From assembly GCF_002846415.1 (NCBI RefSeq), contig NZ_PJMX01000001.1:6076001-6140000 (forward strand): a stretch of DNA of 64,000 bases, written 5' to 3'. This document shows positions 48,844-56,544 of the stretch, piece by piece. A model generated the notes under the pieces. It searched no databases. It was not told where the DNA came from and saw only the letters and a list, made by a program, of their open reading frames with translations. Positions within the stretch are counted from its first letter, which is position 1; each line of letters opens with the position of its first letter. Made by a program: the position numbers and the translations under genes. Origin of the DNA: Streptomyces sp. TLI_146. GTDB taxonomy: Bacteria; Actinomycetota; Actinomycetes; Streptomycetales; Streptomycetaceae.

Positions 48844-49182
48844 ATGAAAAAGAGCGTGTTGACCCGCTACCGGATCATGGCCTACGTCACCGGTGTCCTC
48901 CTCGTCCTGCTCACCCTCGGCGTGATCGCCAAGTATCTGCTGGACATGGACGGCGCGGCCGACTTCACCAAGATCGTGGGCATCGCGCACGGCTGGCTGT
49001 ACGTGCTGTACCTCGTCTGCGCCTTCGACCTCGGCTCCAAGGCGAAATGGCCGGTCGGCAAGCAGCTCTGGGTGCTCATCGCGGGCACGATTCCCACCGC
49101 CGCGTTCTTCGTCGAGCGCAAGGTCTCCCGTGAGGTAGAGGCCCTGGTCACGGACCCGGCGCCGGTCGCGGCCCAGGCGTAG
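48844..49182 (+). CDS. DUF3817 membrane protein
   Basis: 112 residues, three transmembrane segments. GIAHGWLYVLYLVCAFDLGSKAKWP and PTAAFFVERKVSREVE align with the paralogue at 42301-42645. ATG 48844 lies after TCTCGTAGGC, a weak ribosome site. Co-directional with icmA, which starts 73 bases downstream, but a large palindrome lies between. Confidence 0.85.
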   Translation: MKKSVLTRYRIMAYVTGVLLVLLTLGVIAKYLLDMDGAADFTKIVGIAHGWLYVLYLVCAFDLGSKAKWPVGKQLWVLIAGTIPTAAFFVERKVSREVEALVTDPAPVAAQA

Positions 49183-49223
49183 CCTCACCGCCCACGGAGA
49201 ACCGTGGGCGGTCTGCCATCGAC

Positions 49224-49247
49224 ATTTACTAGGACGTCCTAGTAAAT
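49224..49247. promoter_or_regulatory. Perfect 24-bp palindrome at the icmA start
   Basis: ATTTACTAGGAC followed immediately by its exact reverse complement. It ends eight bases before the icmA ATG and abuts its ribosome site (GAAGGT). Perfect dyads of this size in such GC-rich DNA are typical of dimeric repressor operators; bound protein would cover the start of transcription or translation. Confidence 0.75.
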
Positions 49248-49255
49248 TCGAAGGT

Positions 49256-50956
49256 ATGGACGCTGACGCCATCGAGGAGGGCCGCCGACGCTGGCAGGCC
49301 CGTTACGACAAGGCCCGCAAGCGGGACGCGGACTTCACCACGCTCTCCGGGGACCCGGTCGAGCCCGTCTACGGGCCCCGTCCCGGCGACACCTACGAGG
49401 GCTTCGAGCGGATCGGATGGCCCGGCGAGTACCCGTACACCCGGGGTCTGCACGCGACCGGCTACCGGGGCCGGACCTGGACGATCCGGCAGTTCGCCGG
49501 GTTCGGCAACGCCGAGCAGACCAACGAGCGCTACAAGATGATCCTCAAGGCGGGCGGCGGCGGCCTCTCCGTCGCCTTCGACATGCCGACCCTGATGGGC
49601 CGCGACTCCGACGACCCGCGCGCGCTGGGCGAGGTCGGCCACTGCGGCGTCGCCATCGACTCGGCCGCCGACATGGAGGTCCTGTTCAAGGACATCCCGC
49701 TCGGCGACGTCACCACGTCGATGACGATCAGCGGTCCCGCCGTGCCGGTGTTCTGCATGTACCTGGTCGCCGCCGAGCGGCAGGGCGTCGACCCGGGCAT
49801 CCTCAACGGCACGCTCCAGACCGACATCTTCAAGGAGTACATCGCGCAGAAGGAGTGGCTCTTCCAGCCCGAGCCGCACCTGCGTCTCATCGGCGACCTG
49901 ATGGAGCACTGCGCCGCCGGGATCCCCGCCTACAAGCCGCTGTCCGTCTCCGGCTACCACATCCGCGAGGCCGGGGCCACGGCCGCGCAGGAGCTGGCGT
50001 ACACCCTGGCCGACGGCTTCGGGTACGTGGAGCTGGGCCTCTCGCGCGGTCTGGACGTGGACGTCTTCGCGCCCGGCCTCTCCTTCTTCTTCGACGCGCA
50101 CCTCGACTTCTTCGAGGAGATCGCCAAGTTCCGCGCCGCGCGCCGGATCTGGGCCCGCTGGATGAAGGAGGTGTACGGGGCGAAGTCCGACAAGGCGCAG
50201 TGGCTGCGCTTCCACACCCAGACGGCCGGTGTCTCGCTGACCGCCCAGCAGCCGTACAACAACGTTGTACGGACGGCGGTGGAGGCGCTCTCCGCGATCC
50301 TCGGCGGCACCAACTCGCTGCACACCAACGCGCTGGACGAGACGCTCGCCCTGCCCAGCGAGCAGGCGGCCGAGATCGCCCTGCGCACCCAGCAGGTGAT
50401 CATGGAGGAGACGGGTGTGGCCAACGTGGCCGACCCGCTCGGCGGCGCCTGGTACGTGGAACAGCTCACCGACCGGATCGAGGCGGACGCCGAGAAGATC
50501 TTCGACCAGATCAAGGAGCGCGGGCGCCGGGCGCACCCCGACGGGCAGCACCCGATCGGGCCGATCACCTCGGGCATCCTGCGCGGGATCGAGGACGGCT
50601 GGTTCACCGGGGAGATCGCCGAGTCGGCGTTCCAGTACCAGCAGTCCCTGGAGAAGGGGGACAAGCGGGTCGTGGGCGTCAATGTGCACCACGGCTCCGT
50701 CACCGGTGACCTGGAGATCCTGCGGGTCAGCCACGAGGTGGAGCGGGAGCAGGTCCGTGTCCTGGCGGACCGCAAGAGCGGGCGTGACTCGGCGCGGGTT
50801 CAGTCCGCTCTGGACGCGATGCTGTCCGCCGCGCGCGACGGGTCGAACATGATCGCGCCGATGCTGGACGCGGTGCGGGCGGAGGCGACGCTGGGGGAGA
50901 TCTGCGGGGTGCTCCGTGAGGAGTGGGGCATCTACGTGGAGCCGGCGGGCTTCTAG
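49256..50956 (+). CDS. icmA: Isobutyryl-CoA mutase large subunit
   Basis: 566 residues, exactly the length known for Streptomyces IcmA. It holds the substrate-binding TIM barrel only; the cobalamin-binding domain is on a separate small subunit (IcmB), not in this window. Isobutyryl-CoA and butyryl-CoA are interconverted via an adenosylcobalamin radical. Diagnostic residues separating it from methylmalonyl-CoA mutase are present: Phe-80 (WTIRQFAGFG) and Gln-198 (KEYIAQKEW), where methylmalonyl-CoA mutases have Tyr and Arg. Other motifs: SVSGYHIREAGA and GGTNSLHTNALDE. It links valine and butyrate metabolism to the polyketide precursor methylmalonyl-CoA. Confidence 0.95.
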   Translation: MDADAIEEGRRRWQARYDKARKRDADFTTLSGDPVEPVYGPRPGDTYEGFERIGWPGEYPYTRGLHATGYRGRTWTIRQFAGFGNAEQTNERYKMILKAGGGGLSVAFDMPTLMGRDSDDPRALGEVGHCGVAIDSAADMEVLFKDIPLGDVTTSMTISGPAVPVFCMYLVAAERQGVDPGILNGTLQTDIFKEYIAQKEWLFQPEPHLRLIGDLMEHCAAGIPAYKPLSVSGYHIREAGATAAQELAYTLADGFGYVELGLSRGLDVDVFAPGLSFFFDAHLDFFEEIAKFRAARRIWARWMKEVYGAKSDKAQWLRFHTQTAGVSLTAQQPYNNVVRTAVEALSAILGGTNSLHTNALDETLALPSEQAAEIALRTQQVIMEETGVANVADPLGGAWYVEQLTDRIEADAEKIFDQIKERGRRAHPDGQHPIGPITSGILRGIEDGWFTGEIAESAFQYQQSLEKGDKRVVGVNVHHGSVTGDLEILRVSHEVEREQVRVLADRKSGRDSARVQSALDAMLSAARDGSNMIAPMLDAVRAEATLGEICGVLREEWGIYVEPAGF

Positions 50957-51180
50957 CGCCTAGCCGTCTGTGGCTGATCGCGCAGTTCCCCGCGCCCCTA
51001 GGTGGTTCGTTGTCCGCGGGTCGTCCCCAACTGGTCGCGCAGTTCCCCGCGCCCCTAAAGGCCTGTGGCTGAGCCGGGTTCTCCGGCTGCGGCCAAACCC
51101 TTAAGGGGCGCGGGGAACTGCGCGACCAGCCACGCACGGTCCGCAGGCGAACGAGGGTTTCAGGGGCGCGGGGCGCGGGG
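50957..51180. repeat. Convergent junction with three intergenic repeat copies
   Basis: 224 bases. Copies at 50972-51000 and 51031-51059 on the minus strand and 51103-51131 on the plus strand. The last two are inverted with a spacing of 43 bases and could form a terminator for both icmA and the kinase gene. Confidence 0.8.
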
Positions 51181-52587
51181 TTACGGGGACCACGTCACCG
51201 CGAACTCCGCACCCCCGCCCGCCGCATTCCGGACCGACAGTTCCGCCCCGTGCGCACGGGCGATCTGGCGGGCCATCGCCAGGCCCAGACCCGAGCCGGG
51301 CAGCGCGCGCGCCCGGTCCGCGCGGTAGAAGCGGTCGAAGACGTACGGCAGGTCCTCCTCCGCGATGCCGGGGCCGTGGTCCCGTACCGTCAACCCGCCG
51401 ACGGACAAGGTCACTTCGACCGGCGCTCCCGGCGGGCTGAACTTCGCCGCGTTGTCCAGGAGGTTGGACAGCAGCCGGGCCAGCCGGGCCGGGACGCCGG
51501 GGAGCGTGGCGGAGGCGTCCGCCAGGTCGAGGCGGAACGGCGTGGACGGCCAGTGCGCGCGGGCCGTGTCCACCGTGTGGGCCACCAGCGGGGCGAGGCG
51601 CACCTCCTCCAGGAGCGGGGTCGGCTCCTCGTCCCTGGCCAGGTCGATCAGGTCGTTGACCATGACCGTGACCTCGCGGATCTGACGACCGAGCGCCGAG
51701 GACGCCCGGGTGCGCTGAGCCTCCGTCAGGCGGTCGGCCCGCGCCAGGAGTTCGGCGTTGGTGCGCAGCGCGGTGAGCGGCGTGCGCAGCTCGTGGGAGG
51801 CGTCCGCGACCAGTCGGCGCTGGGCGGTCACCGACTGCTCCAGCTCGCCCAGCATGGTGTTGAAGGACGCGGCGAGCCGGGTCACCTCGTCCTCCTTGCC
51901 CAGCGGGCCCGGCGGCAGTTCGATGCGGTGGCTGGGGTCGCGGGTGGCCGCGATGTGCTCGGCGGTCGCGGTGAGCCGGGCGACCGGGGCGAGGCCGGTG
52001 CGCGAGACCCAGTAGCCGAGCCCGGCGGCGAGCAGCACCCCCGCCGCGCCGACCCCGGCGAGCAGCCGGGCCGCCTGGCGTACGCCCTCCTCCACGGTGT
52101 CCGCCCGCAGGGCGACCTGGAGCGCCTCGCCGCGCGGCAGCGTGGTGGTGAGCATGCGGGCCGGGTGGCCGGAGACGTGGATGTTGGTGAAGTACGGGCG
52201 GCGCTGCCCGGCCGCGACCTCGCGGGCCTGGGGCGGGACCGGCAGGAGATAGGGCTTCGCGGGGTCCTTCGCCCGGTCCCTCGGGACGATCTGGGCGCAG
52301 GCCGGGGCGGCGAGGAAGCGGCACTCGCCGTTGATCACGCCGGGTGCGGCCCCCCGGTTCTGCTGGGCGGCCAGGGTCGCGGACTGGGTGAGGTTCAGGT
52401 CGAGCTGGTGGAACAGCTCGTAGCGGATCACGAAGAACGCGGCCGCGCAGACACCGAGCGCGACCAGCGCCACCGCCGCCGAGGCGGCCACGGCGAGCCG
52501 GGTGCGCAGCGGGCGCCTGCGCCGCCAGCGGGCGCCTAGGGCCTGTCCGGCGGGTCTCGTCGGCGCGCGCCGACGGCGCGCGCTCAC
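51181..52587 (-). CDS. Two-component sensor histidine kinase
   Basis: 468 residues. Basic N-terminus, TM1 (about 31-53), extracytoplasmic sensor domain of about 120 residues with two Cys (GECRFLAAPACAQ), TM2 (about 175-193), HAMP, HisKA with His-265 in DASHELRTPLTALR, and HATPase with N-box NLLDNAAKFS, DHGPGIAEEDLPYVFDRFYR and GSGLGLAMA. GTG 52587 overlaps the stop of the response regulator gene (GTGA). The stimulus is unknown; a position next to a MurG paralogue suggests envelope sensing. Confidence 0.92.
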   Translation of the reverse strand: MSARRRRAPTRPAGQALGARWRRRRPLRTRLAVAASAAVALVALGVCAAAFFVIRYELFHQLDLNLTQSATLAAQQNRGAAPGVINGECRFLAAPACAQIVPRDRAKDPAKPYLLPVPPQAREVAAGQRRPYFTNIHVSGHPARMLTTTLPRGEALQVALRADTVEEGVRQAARLLAGVGAAGVLLAAGLGYWVSRTGLAPVARLTATAEHIAATRDPSHRIELPPGPLGKEDEVTRLAASFNTMLGELEQSVTAQRRLVADASHELRTPLTALRTNAELLARADRLTEAQRTRASSALGRQIREVTVMVNDLIDLARDEEPTPLLEEVRLAPLVAHTVDTARAHWPSTPFRLDLADASATLPGVPARLARLLSNLLDNAAKFSPPGAPVEVTLSVGGLTVRDHGPGIAEEDLPYVFDRFYRADRARALPGSGLGLAMARQIARAHGAELSVRNAAGGGAEFAVTWSP

Positions 52588-53297
52588 GCGGTGTCCAGGC
52601 GGTAGCCGACGCCGTGGACGGTGTGGACGAGCCGGGGCTCGCCGCCCGCCTCCAGTTTGCGGCGCAGATAACCCACGTACACGGCGAGGGAGTTGGAGTC
52701 CGGGCCGAAGTCGCGGCCCCAGACGAGTTCCAGGATCATCTCGCGCGGCAGGACCTGGCCGGGGTGGCGCATCAGCAGTTCGAGCAGGGCGGACTCGGTG
52801 CGGCTGAACTCCAGGGGGCGTCCGGCGCGGTGGCCGGTCCGGGTGGCCGGGTCGAGGACCAGGTCCGCGAAGACCAGCCGTTCGGGGTCCGGCTCCTCGG
52901 GGGCGGCCCGGCGCAGCAACGCCCGTACGCGCGCGACCAGTTCGTCCAGGGCGAAGGGCTTGACCAGGTAGTCGTCGGCGCCCGCCTCCAGGCCGTCGAC
53001 ACGTTCGCTCACCGAGTCGAGCGCGGTCAGGACGAGGACGGGGGTGCGGTCTCCGAGCGCCCGCAGCCGGCGGCAGACGGCCAGACCGTCCAGGACCGGC
53101 ATCATCACGTCGAGGACCACCGCGTCCGGCTGCCAGGCGGCGATCTCGGCGAGCGCCGCGAGCCCGTCGACGGCGCCCCGCACCTCGTATCCCTCCACGG
53201 TGAGGCCGTCCTCCACGGCGGCCCGCACCTCCGGCTCGTCGTCGACGACGAGGATGCGGGCCGGGGGCCGGGCGTGTGCGCTGCTGCTCATGGGCAA
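52584..53297 (-). CDS. OmpR-family response regulator
   Basis: 237 residues. Receiver with acidic pocket DDE (19-21) and phospho-acceptor Asp-63 in VVLDVMMPVLDG, followed by a winged helix with RTESALLELLMRHPGQVLPREMI and VYVGYLRRKLEAGG. ATG 53297 or 53291 (MPM). Divergent from the MurG paralogue. A direct repeat of CTCTTA at 11-bp spacing in the gap fits binding by an OmpR-type dimer, hence autoregulation and control of the divergent operon. Confidence 0.92.
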   Translation of the reverse strand: MPMSSSAHARPPARILVVDDEPEVRAAVEDGLTVEGYEVRGAVDGLAALAEIAAWQPDAVVLDVMMPVLDGLAVCRRLRALGDRTPVLVLTALDSVSERVDGLEAGADDYLVKPFALDELVARVRALLRRAAPEEPDPERLVFADLVLDPATRTGHRAGRPLEFSRTESALLELLMRHPGQVLPREMILELVWGRDFGPDSNSLAVYVGYLRRKLEAGGEPRLVHTVHGVGYRLDTA

Positions 53298-53313
53298 AGA
53301 GTGCCAAACGCCG

Positions 53314-53330
53314 CTCTTAGAAGCCTCTTA
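53314..53330. promoter_or_regulatory. Direct repeat, likely response-regulator site
   Basis: CTCTTA at 53314-53319 and 53325-53330, spaced 11 bp, inside GCTCTTAGAAGCCTCTTAAG. Such head-to-tail hexamers one helical turn apart are the usual binding pattern of OmpR/PhoP-type regulators. Confidence 0.55.
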
Positions 53331-53374
53331 AGCCACCCCGCGAACCTTCGGGGCATGCGCACACCCTCTCTGTC

Positions 53375-54499
53375 GTGATCGGTGCGGGCGGCACCGGCGG
53401 CCACATCTACCCCGGGCTCGCGCTCGCCGAGGCGCTGCGCCGGGCCGTCCCGGACGCGGTGATCTCGTTCGTCGGTACGGAACGGGGCCTGGAGGGCGAA
53501 CTCATCCCCGCCGCCGGATACCGGCTGCACACCGTCGACATGATCCCCTTCGACCCGGCGCTCGGCGCCCGCCGCTATCTGCTGCCCGCGGCGCTGCTGA
53601 AGTCCGGCGCGCAGTGCCGGGCGATCCTGCGGGCTCAGGGCGCGCAGGTCGCGGTGGGGATGGGCGGCTATCCCAGCGCGCCCGTCATCGTCGGCGCCAG
53701 ACTCGCCGGACTGCCCAGCCTGATCCACGAGTCCAACGCTGTGCCGGGGCGGGCCAACCAGTTCGCGGCCCGGCTCACCCGGAACATCGCGGTCGCCTTC
53801 GACCGCAGCCGGGCGCATCTGGCGGGCGGCGCCGACGCCGTCACCACCGGGATGCCGATCGCCTCGGCGCTGGCCGGACTCGACCGGCCGTCGCTGCGGG
53901 CCGAGGCCCGGCGGGCGCTGGACGTGCCGCCCGGGGCGCGGCTAGTGCTCGTCAACGGCGGCAGCCTGGGCGCGGCCCGGCTCACCGAGGCGGCGGTCGG
54001 GCTGGCCCGGCGGTGGCAGGGGCGCGACGACGTCCATCTGCTGATCAAGACCGGTCCCGCCGCCCTTGAGGAGACCCGGCGGCGGCTGACCGGGCTGTGG
54101 GGCGCGCGGGCCGTGCCGTACCTCGACCGGATGGACCTCGCGTACGCGGCGGCCGATCTGGTGGTGTGCCGGGCCGGTTCGGCGACGGTCGCGGAGCTGG
54201 CCAGCACGGGGGTTCCGGCGGTCCTCGTCCCGTATCCGCACGCGCCCGGCGACCACCAGACGCACAACGCGCGGGTGCTCTCGGAGGCCGGGGCGGGGCT
54301 GCTGCTCCCGGACGCCGAGACCACGGCCGACCGTCTCGCCTCGCTCGTCGAGCCGCTGCTCGCCGACCCGGCGCGGCTCGCCGCGATGGCGGGGGCGGCG
54401 GATCCGGGCCCCCACGCGCGGGCGGCGGAGCTGCTGGCGGCGCGGGTGCTGGAGCTGGCGGGGGCGACCACTTTTCGTACGAAGGAGCACGCAGCATGA
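53375..54499 (+). CDS. MurG-like UDP-GlcNAc:undecaprenyl-pyrophosphoryl-muramoyl GlcNAc transferase paralogue
   Basis: 374 residues from GTG 53375. GT28 motifs: GAGGTGGHIYPGLAL, GMGGYPSAPV, HESNAVPGRANQ, NGGSLGAARL and donor site AADLVVCRAGSATVAELASTGVPAVLVPYPHAPGDHQ. It is probably a second MurG-type enzyme rather than the essential one, because no division/cell-wall (dcw) genes are near. No ribosome site precedes GTG 53375. ATG 53355 just upstream opens MRTPSLS and then hits TGA, but one extra C in the ACACCC run would give MRTPLSVVIGAGG, a natural family start. A one-base frameshift is therefore suspected at the beginning. It is coupled to the epimerase gene by ATGA. Confidence 0.85.
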   Translation: MIGAGGTGGHIYPGLALAEALRRAVPDAVISFVGTERGLEGELIPAAGYRLHTVDMIPFDPALGARRYLLPAALLKSGAQCRAILRAQGAQVAVGMGGYPSAPVIVGARLAGLPSLIHESNAVPGRANQFAARLTRNIAVAFDRSRAHLAGGADAVTTGMPIASALAGLDRPSLRAEARRALDVPPGARLVLVNGGSLGAARLTEAAVGLARRWQGRDDVHLLIKTGPAALEETRRRLTGLWGARAVPYLDRMDLAYAAADLVVCRAGSATVAELASTGVPAVLVPYPHAPGDHQTHNARVLSEAGAGLLLPDAETTADRLASLVEPLLADPARLAAMAGAADPGPHARAAELLAARVLELAGATTFRTKEHAA

Positions 54500-55497
54500 A
54501 CATGAACATGAAAACGAACTGGAACGACCGGACCGTCCTCGTCACCGGGGCCGAGGGATTCATCGGTTCGACCCTCGTCGACCTGCTCGTCGAACAGGGC
54601 GCGCGGGTGCGGGCGTTCGTGCACTACAAGCCGTACGCCGAGAAGGGCCATCTGGCGCACCTGCTCGACCACCCGGCGGTCGAGATGATCGCGGGCGACG
54701 TACGCGACGCCGGGCGGGTGGCGGACGCGGTCGCCGGGTGCGACACCGTCTTCCACCTCGCCGCGCTGATCGGCATCCCGTACAGCTACGACTCGCCGGG
54801 CGCGTACGTCCAGACGAACGTCGTCGGCACGGAGAACGTCGCGGAGGCCTGCCGCCGGCACGCGGTGCGGCGCCTGGTGCACACCTCGACGAGTGAGGTG
54901 TACGGGACGGCGCGGACGGTACCGATCGCGGAGGACCACCCGCTCCAGCCGCAGTCGCCGTACTCCGCGTCGAAGATCGGCGCGGACGTGCTGGCGCTGT
55001 CGCACTGGCACGCGTTCGAGCTGCCGGTCACGGTGGTGCGGCCGTTCAACACGTACGGGCCGCGGCAGTCCGCGCGGGCGGTGATCCCGACGATCCTGGC
55101 CCAACTGCACGCGGGGGCACGGGAGATCCGGCTCGGCTCGCTCACTCCTACGCGTGATTTCACGTACGTGACGGACACCGCGCGCGGGTTCCTGGCGGTG
55201 GCGGAGTGCGAGCGGGCGGTGGGCTCGGTGGTGAACCTCGGGTCCGGCCGCGAGATCGCGATCGGCGACCTGGCGACCGCGCTGATCGAGGCGTCGGGCC
55301 GGGAGGCACGCATCGTGGTCGACCCGGCGCGCCTGCGGCCCTCGGGCAGCGAGGTGGAACGCCTCCTGTCCGACAACTCCCGGGCGCGGGAGTGGGCGGG
55401 GTGGGAGCCGGAGATGTCCCTGGGGGAGGGCTTGAAGCGGACGTCCGCGTGGGTTGAGGAGAATCTGGGGGCGTTCGGGGCGGGGTACGCGGTGTGA
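54496..55497 (+). CDS. NAD-dependent sugar-nucleotide epimerase/dehydratase
   Basis: 333 residues, extended short-chain dehydrogenase. GAEGFIGSTLVD is the NAD site; the catalytic triad lies in TSTSEVYG and SPYSASKIGAD (Tyr-x3-Lys); RPFNTYGPRQSARAVIPTIL and TPTRDFTYVTDTARGFL match sugar dehydratases/4-epimerases of the LegB/GDP-mannose type. Substrate not certain. The N-terminus MNMNMK and its AAGGAG site favour ATG 54496, but ATG 54502 or 54508 are also possible. The operon is just these two genes; further nonulosonate or aminosugar genes are absent here. Confidence 0.85.
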   Translation: MNMNMKTNWNDRTVLVTGAEGFIGSTLVDLLVEQGARVRAFVHYKPYAEKGHLAHLLDHPAVEMIAGDVRDAGRVADAVAGCDTVFHLAALIGIPYSYDSPGAYVQTNVVGTENVAEACRRHAVRRLVHTSTSEVYGTARTVPIAEDHPLQPQSPYSASKIGADVLALSHWHAFELPVTVVRPFNTYGPRQSARAVIPTILAQLHAGAREIRLGSLTPTRDFTYVTDTARGFLAVAECERAVGSVVNLGSGREIAIGDLATALIEASGREARIVVDPARLRPSGSEVERLLSDNSRAREWAGWEPEMSLGEGLKRTSAWVEENLGAFGAGYAV

Positions 55498-55561
55498 CCG
55501 GCTGAGTAGCCCCCACCCCGCCCCTTCGGGCCGCCCCAAGGAAGCCGCGCAGCGGCATGTG

Positions 55562-55588
55562 AGGGGCGCGGGGAACTGCGCGACCAGC
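55562..55588 (+). repeat. Intergenic repeat core copy
   Basis: One copy of GGGGCGCGGGGAACTGCGCG with CCACCCACGGTCCGCAGCCG downstream, in the gap between the convergent epimerase and TetR genes. Confidence 0.85.
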
Positions 55589-55665
55589 CACCCACGGTCC
55601 GCAGCCGAACGCGCCACCGCCCCGCACCGCAAAGGGGTTCGGGGGCGCAGCCACCGAGGGTGGGA

Positions 55666-56292
55666 TCAGGCCGTCGCCTGCAGGCCCGTGCAGATCAGGA
55701 GGGTGAAGTCGCGGGCCCACTCCCGGTCCACCGGCTCCGCGCTCACCAGCGCCCGGTGGACCACGGCCCCCGCCACCACATCGAAGATCAGGTCGGCGTG
55801 GCGCGCGGAGGCGACCGCGTCGTCCTCGTACGGCAGCTCCCCCCGCACCTGCGCCCGCTCGCGGCCGATCAGTACGAGCCGTTTCTGGCGGTCCACGATC
55901 GCCGAGCGGATCCGGCCGCGCAGGGCGTCGTCGCGCGTGGACTCCGCGACCACCGCCATCAGCGCCGTCTTGGTCTCGGGGCGCTCCAGGATGGACGCGA
56001 ACTGGAGCACCACGCCCTCCACGTCCGCCGCGAGGCTGCCGAGGTCGGGGAGTTCCAGCTCGTCGAAGAGGACCGCCACGGCGTCCACGACCAGCTCGTT
56101 CTTGCCCGCCCAGCGCCGGTACAGCGTCGTCTTGGCGACGCCCGCGCGGGTCGCCACGTCCCCCATCGTCAGCTTCGACCAGCCCAGTTCCACCAGCGCC
56201 TGCCGGGTCGCCAGCAGGATCGCCGCGTCGGCCTCGGGGCTGCGGGGGCGGCCGGGGCGCGCGGTTCTGCCGGGGCTGGAATCGGAACACAT
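55666..56292 (-). CDS. TetR-family transcriptional regulator
   Basis: 208 residues. HTH in the first 65 (LGWSKLTMGDVATRAGVAKTTLYRRWAGKNELV), C-terminal ligand domain of the TetR_C type. ATG 56292. Palindrome TACCGGCCGGTA at 56305-56316, 12 bases upstream of the start, is a likely autoregulatory operator. Ligand and targets unknown; the divergent neighbour is the CnoX-like gene, 250 bases away. Confidence 0.9.
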   Translation of the reverse strand: MCSDSSPGRTARPGRPRSPEADAAILLATRQALVELGWSKLTMGDVATRAGVAKTTLYRRWAGKNELVVDAVAVLFDELELPDLGSLAADVEGVVLQFASILERPETKTALMAVVAESTRDDALRGRIRSAIVDRQKRLVLIGRERAQVRGELPYEDDAVASARHADLIFDVVAGAVVHRALVSAEPVDREWARDFTLLICTGLQATA

Positions 56293-56304
56293 GACGTACG
56301 ACCA

Positions 56305-56316
56305 TACCGGCCGGTA
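56305..56316. promoter_or_regulatory. Palindrome at the TetR gene start
   Basis: TACCGGCCGGTA is a perfect 12-bp dyad immediately upstream of the TetR start, suited to autorepression. Confidence 0.55.
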
Positions 56317-56388
56317 AGGAATGCGCTGTGGGAGAGATCACGGCGCGTTCGGGGCCTTCTCCGGGCGCTCCCGTACCGACTCCAGTTA

Positions 56389-56405
56389 CGCTACGACTCG
56401 TAGCG
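56389..56405. promoter_or_regulatory. Palindrome upstream of the CnoX-like gene
   Basis: CGCTACGA-C-TCGTAGCG, a perfect 8-1-8 dyad in the divergent gap. TetR-type operators often have this CTACGAxTCGTAG form. Confidence 0.5.
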
Positions 56406-56544
56406 AAAGACTCCAGCGGTCTTTGAGCGACAACCACAGAACAGCAGTACACGCAGGGCCGCAGGCGCCGGGTGGGGACCCGGGTGCGCCGGGATCCTGC
56501 CACCGGTTGAGCACACTCGCGCGCGGAAGGGGGAGGATGTACGC

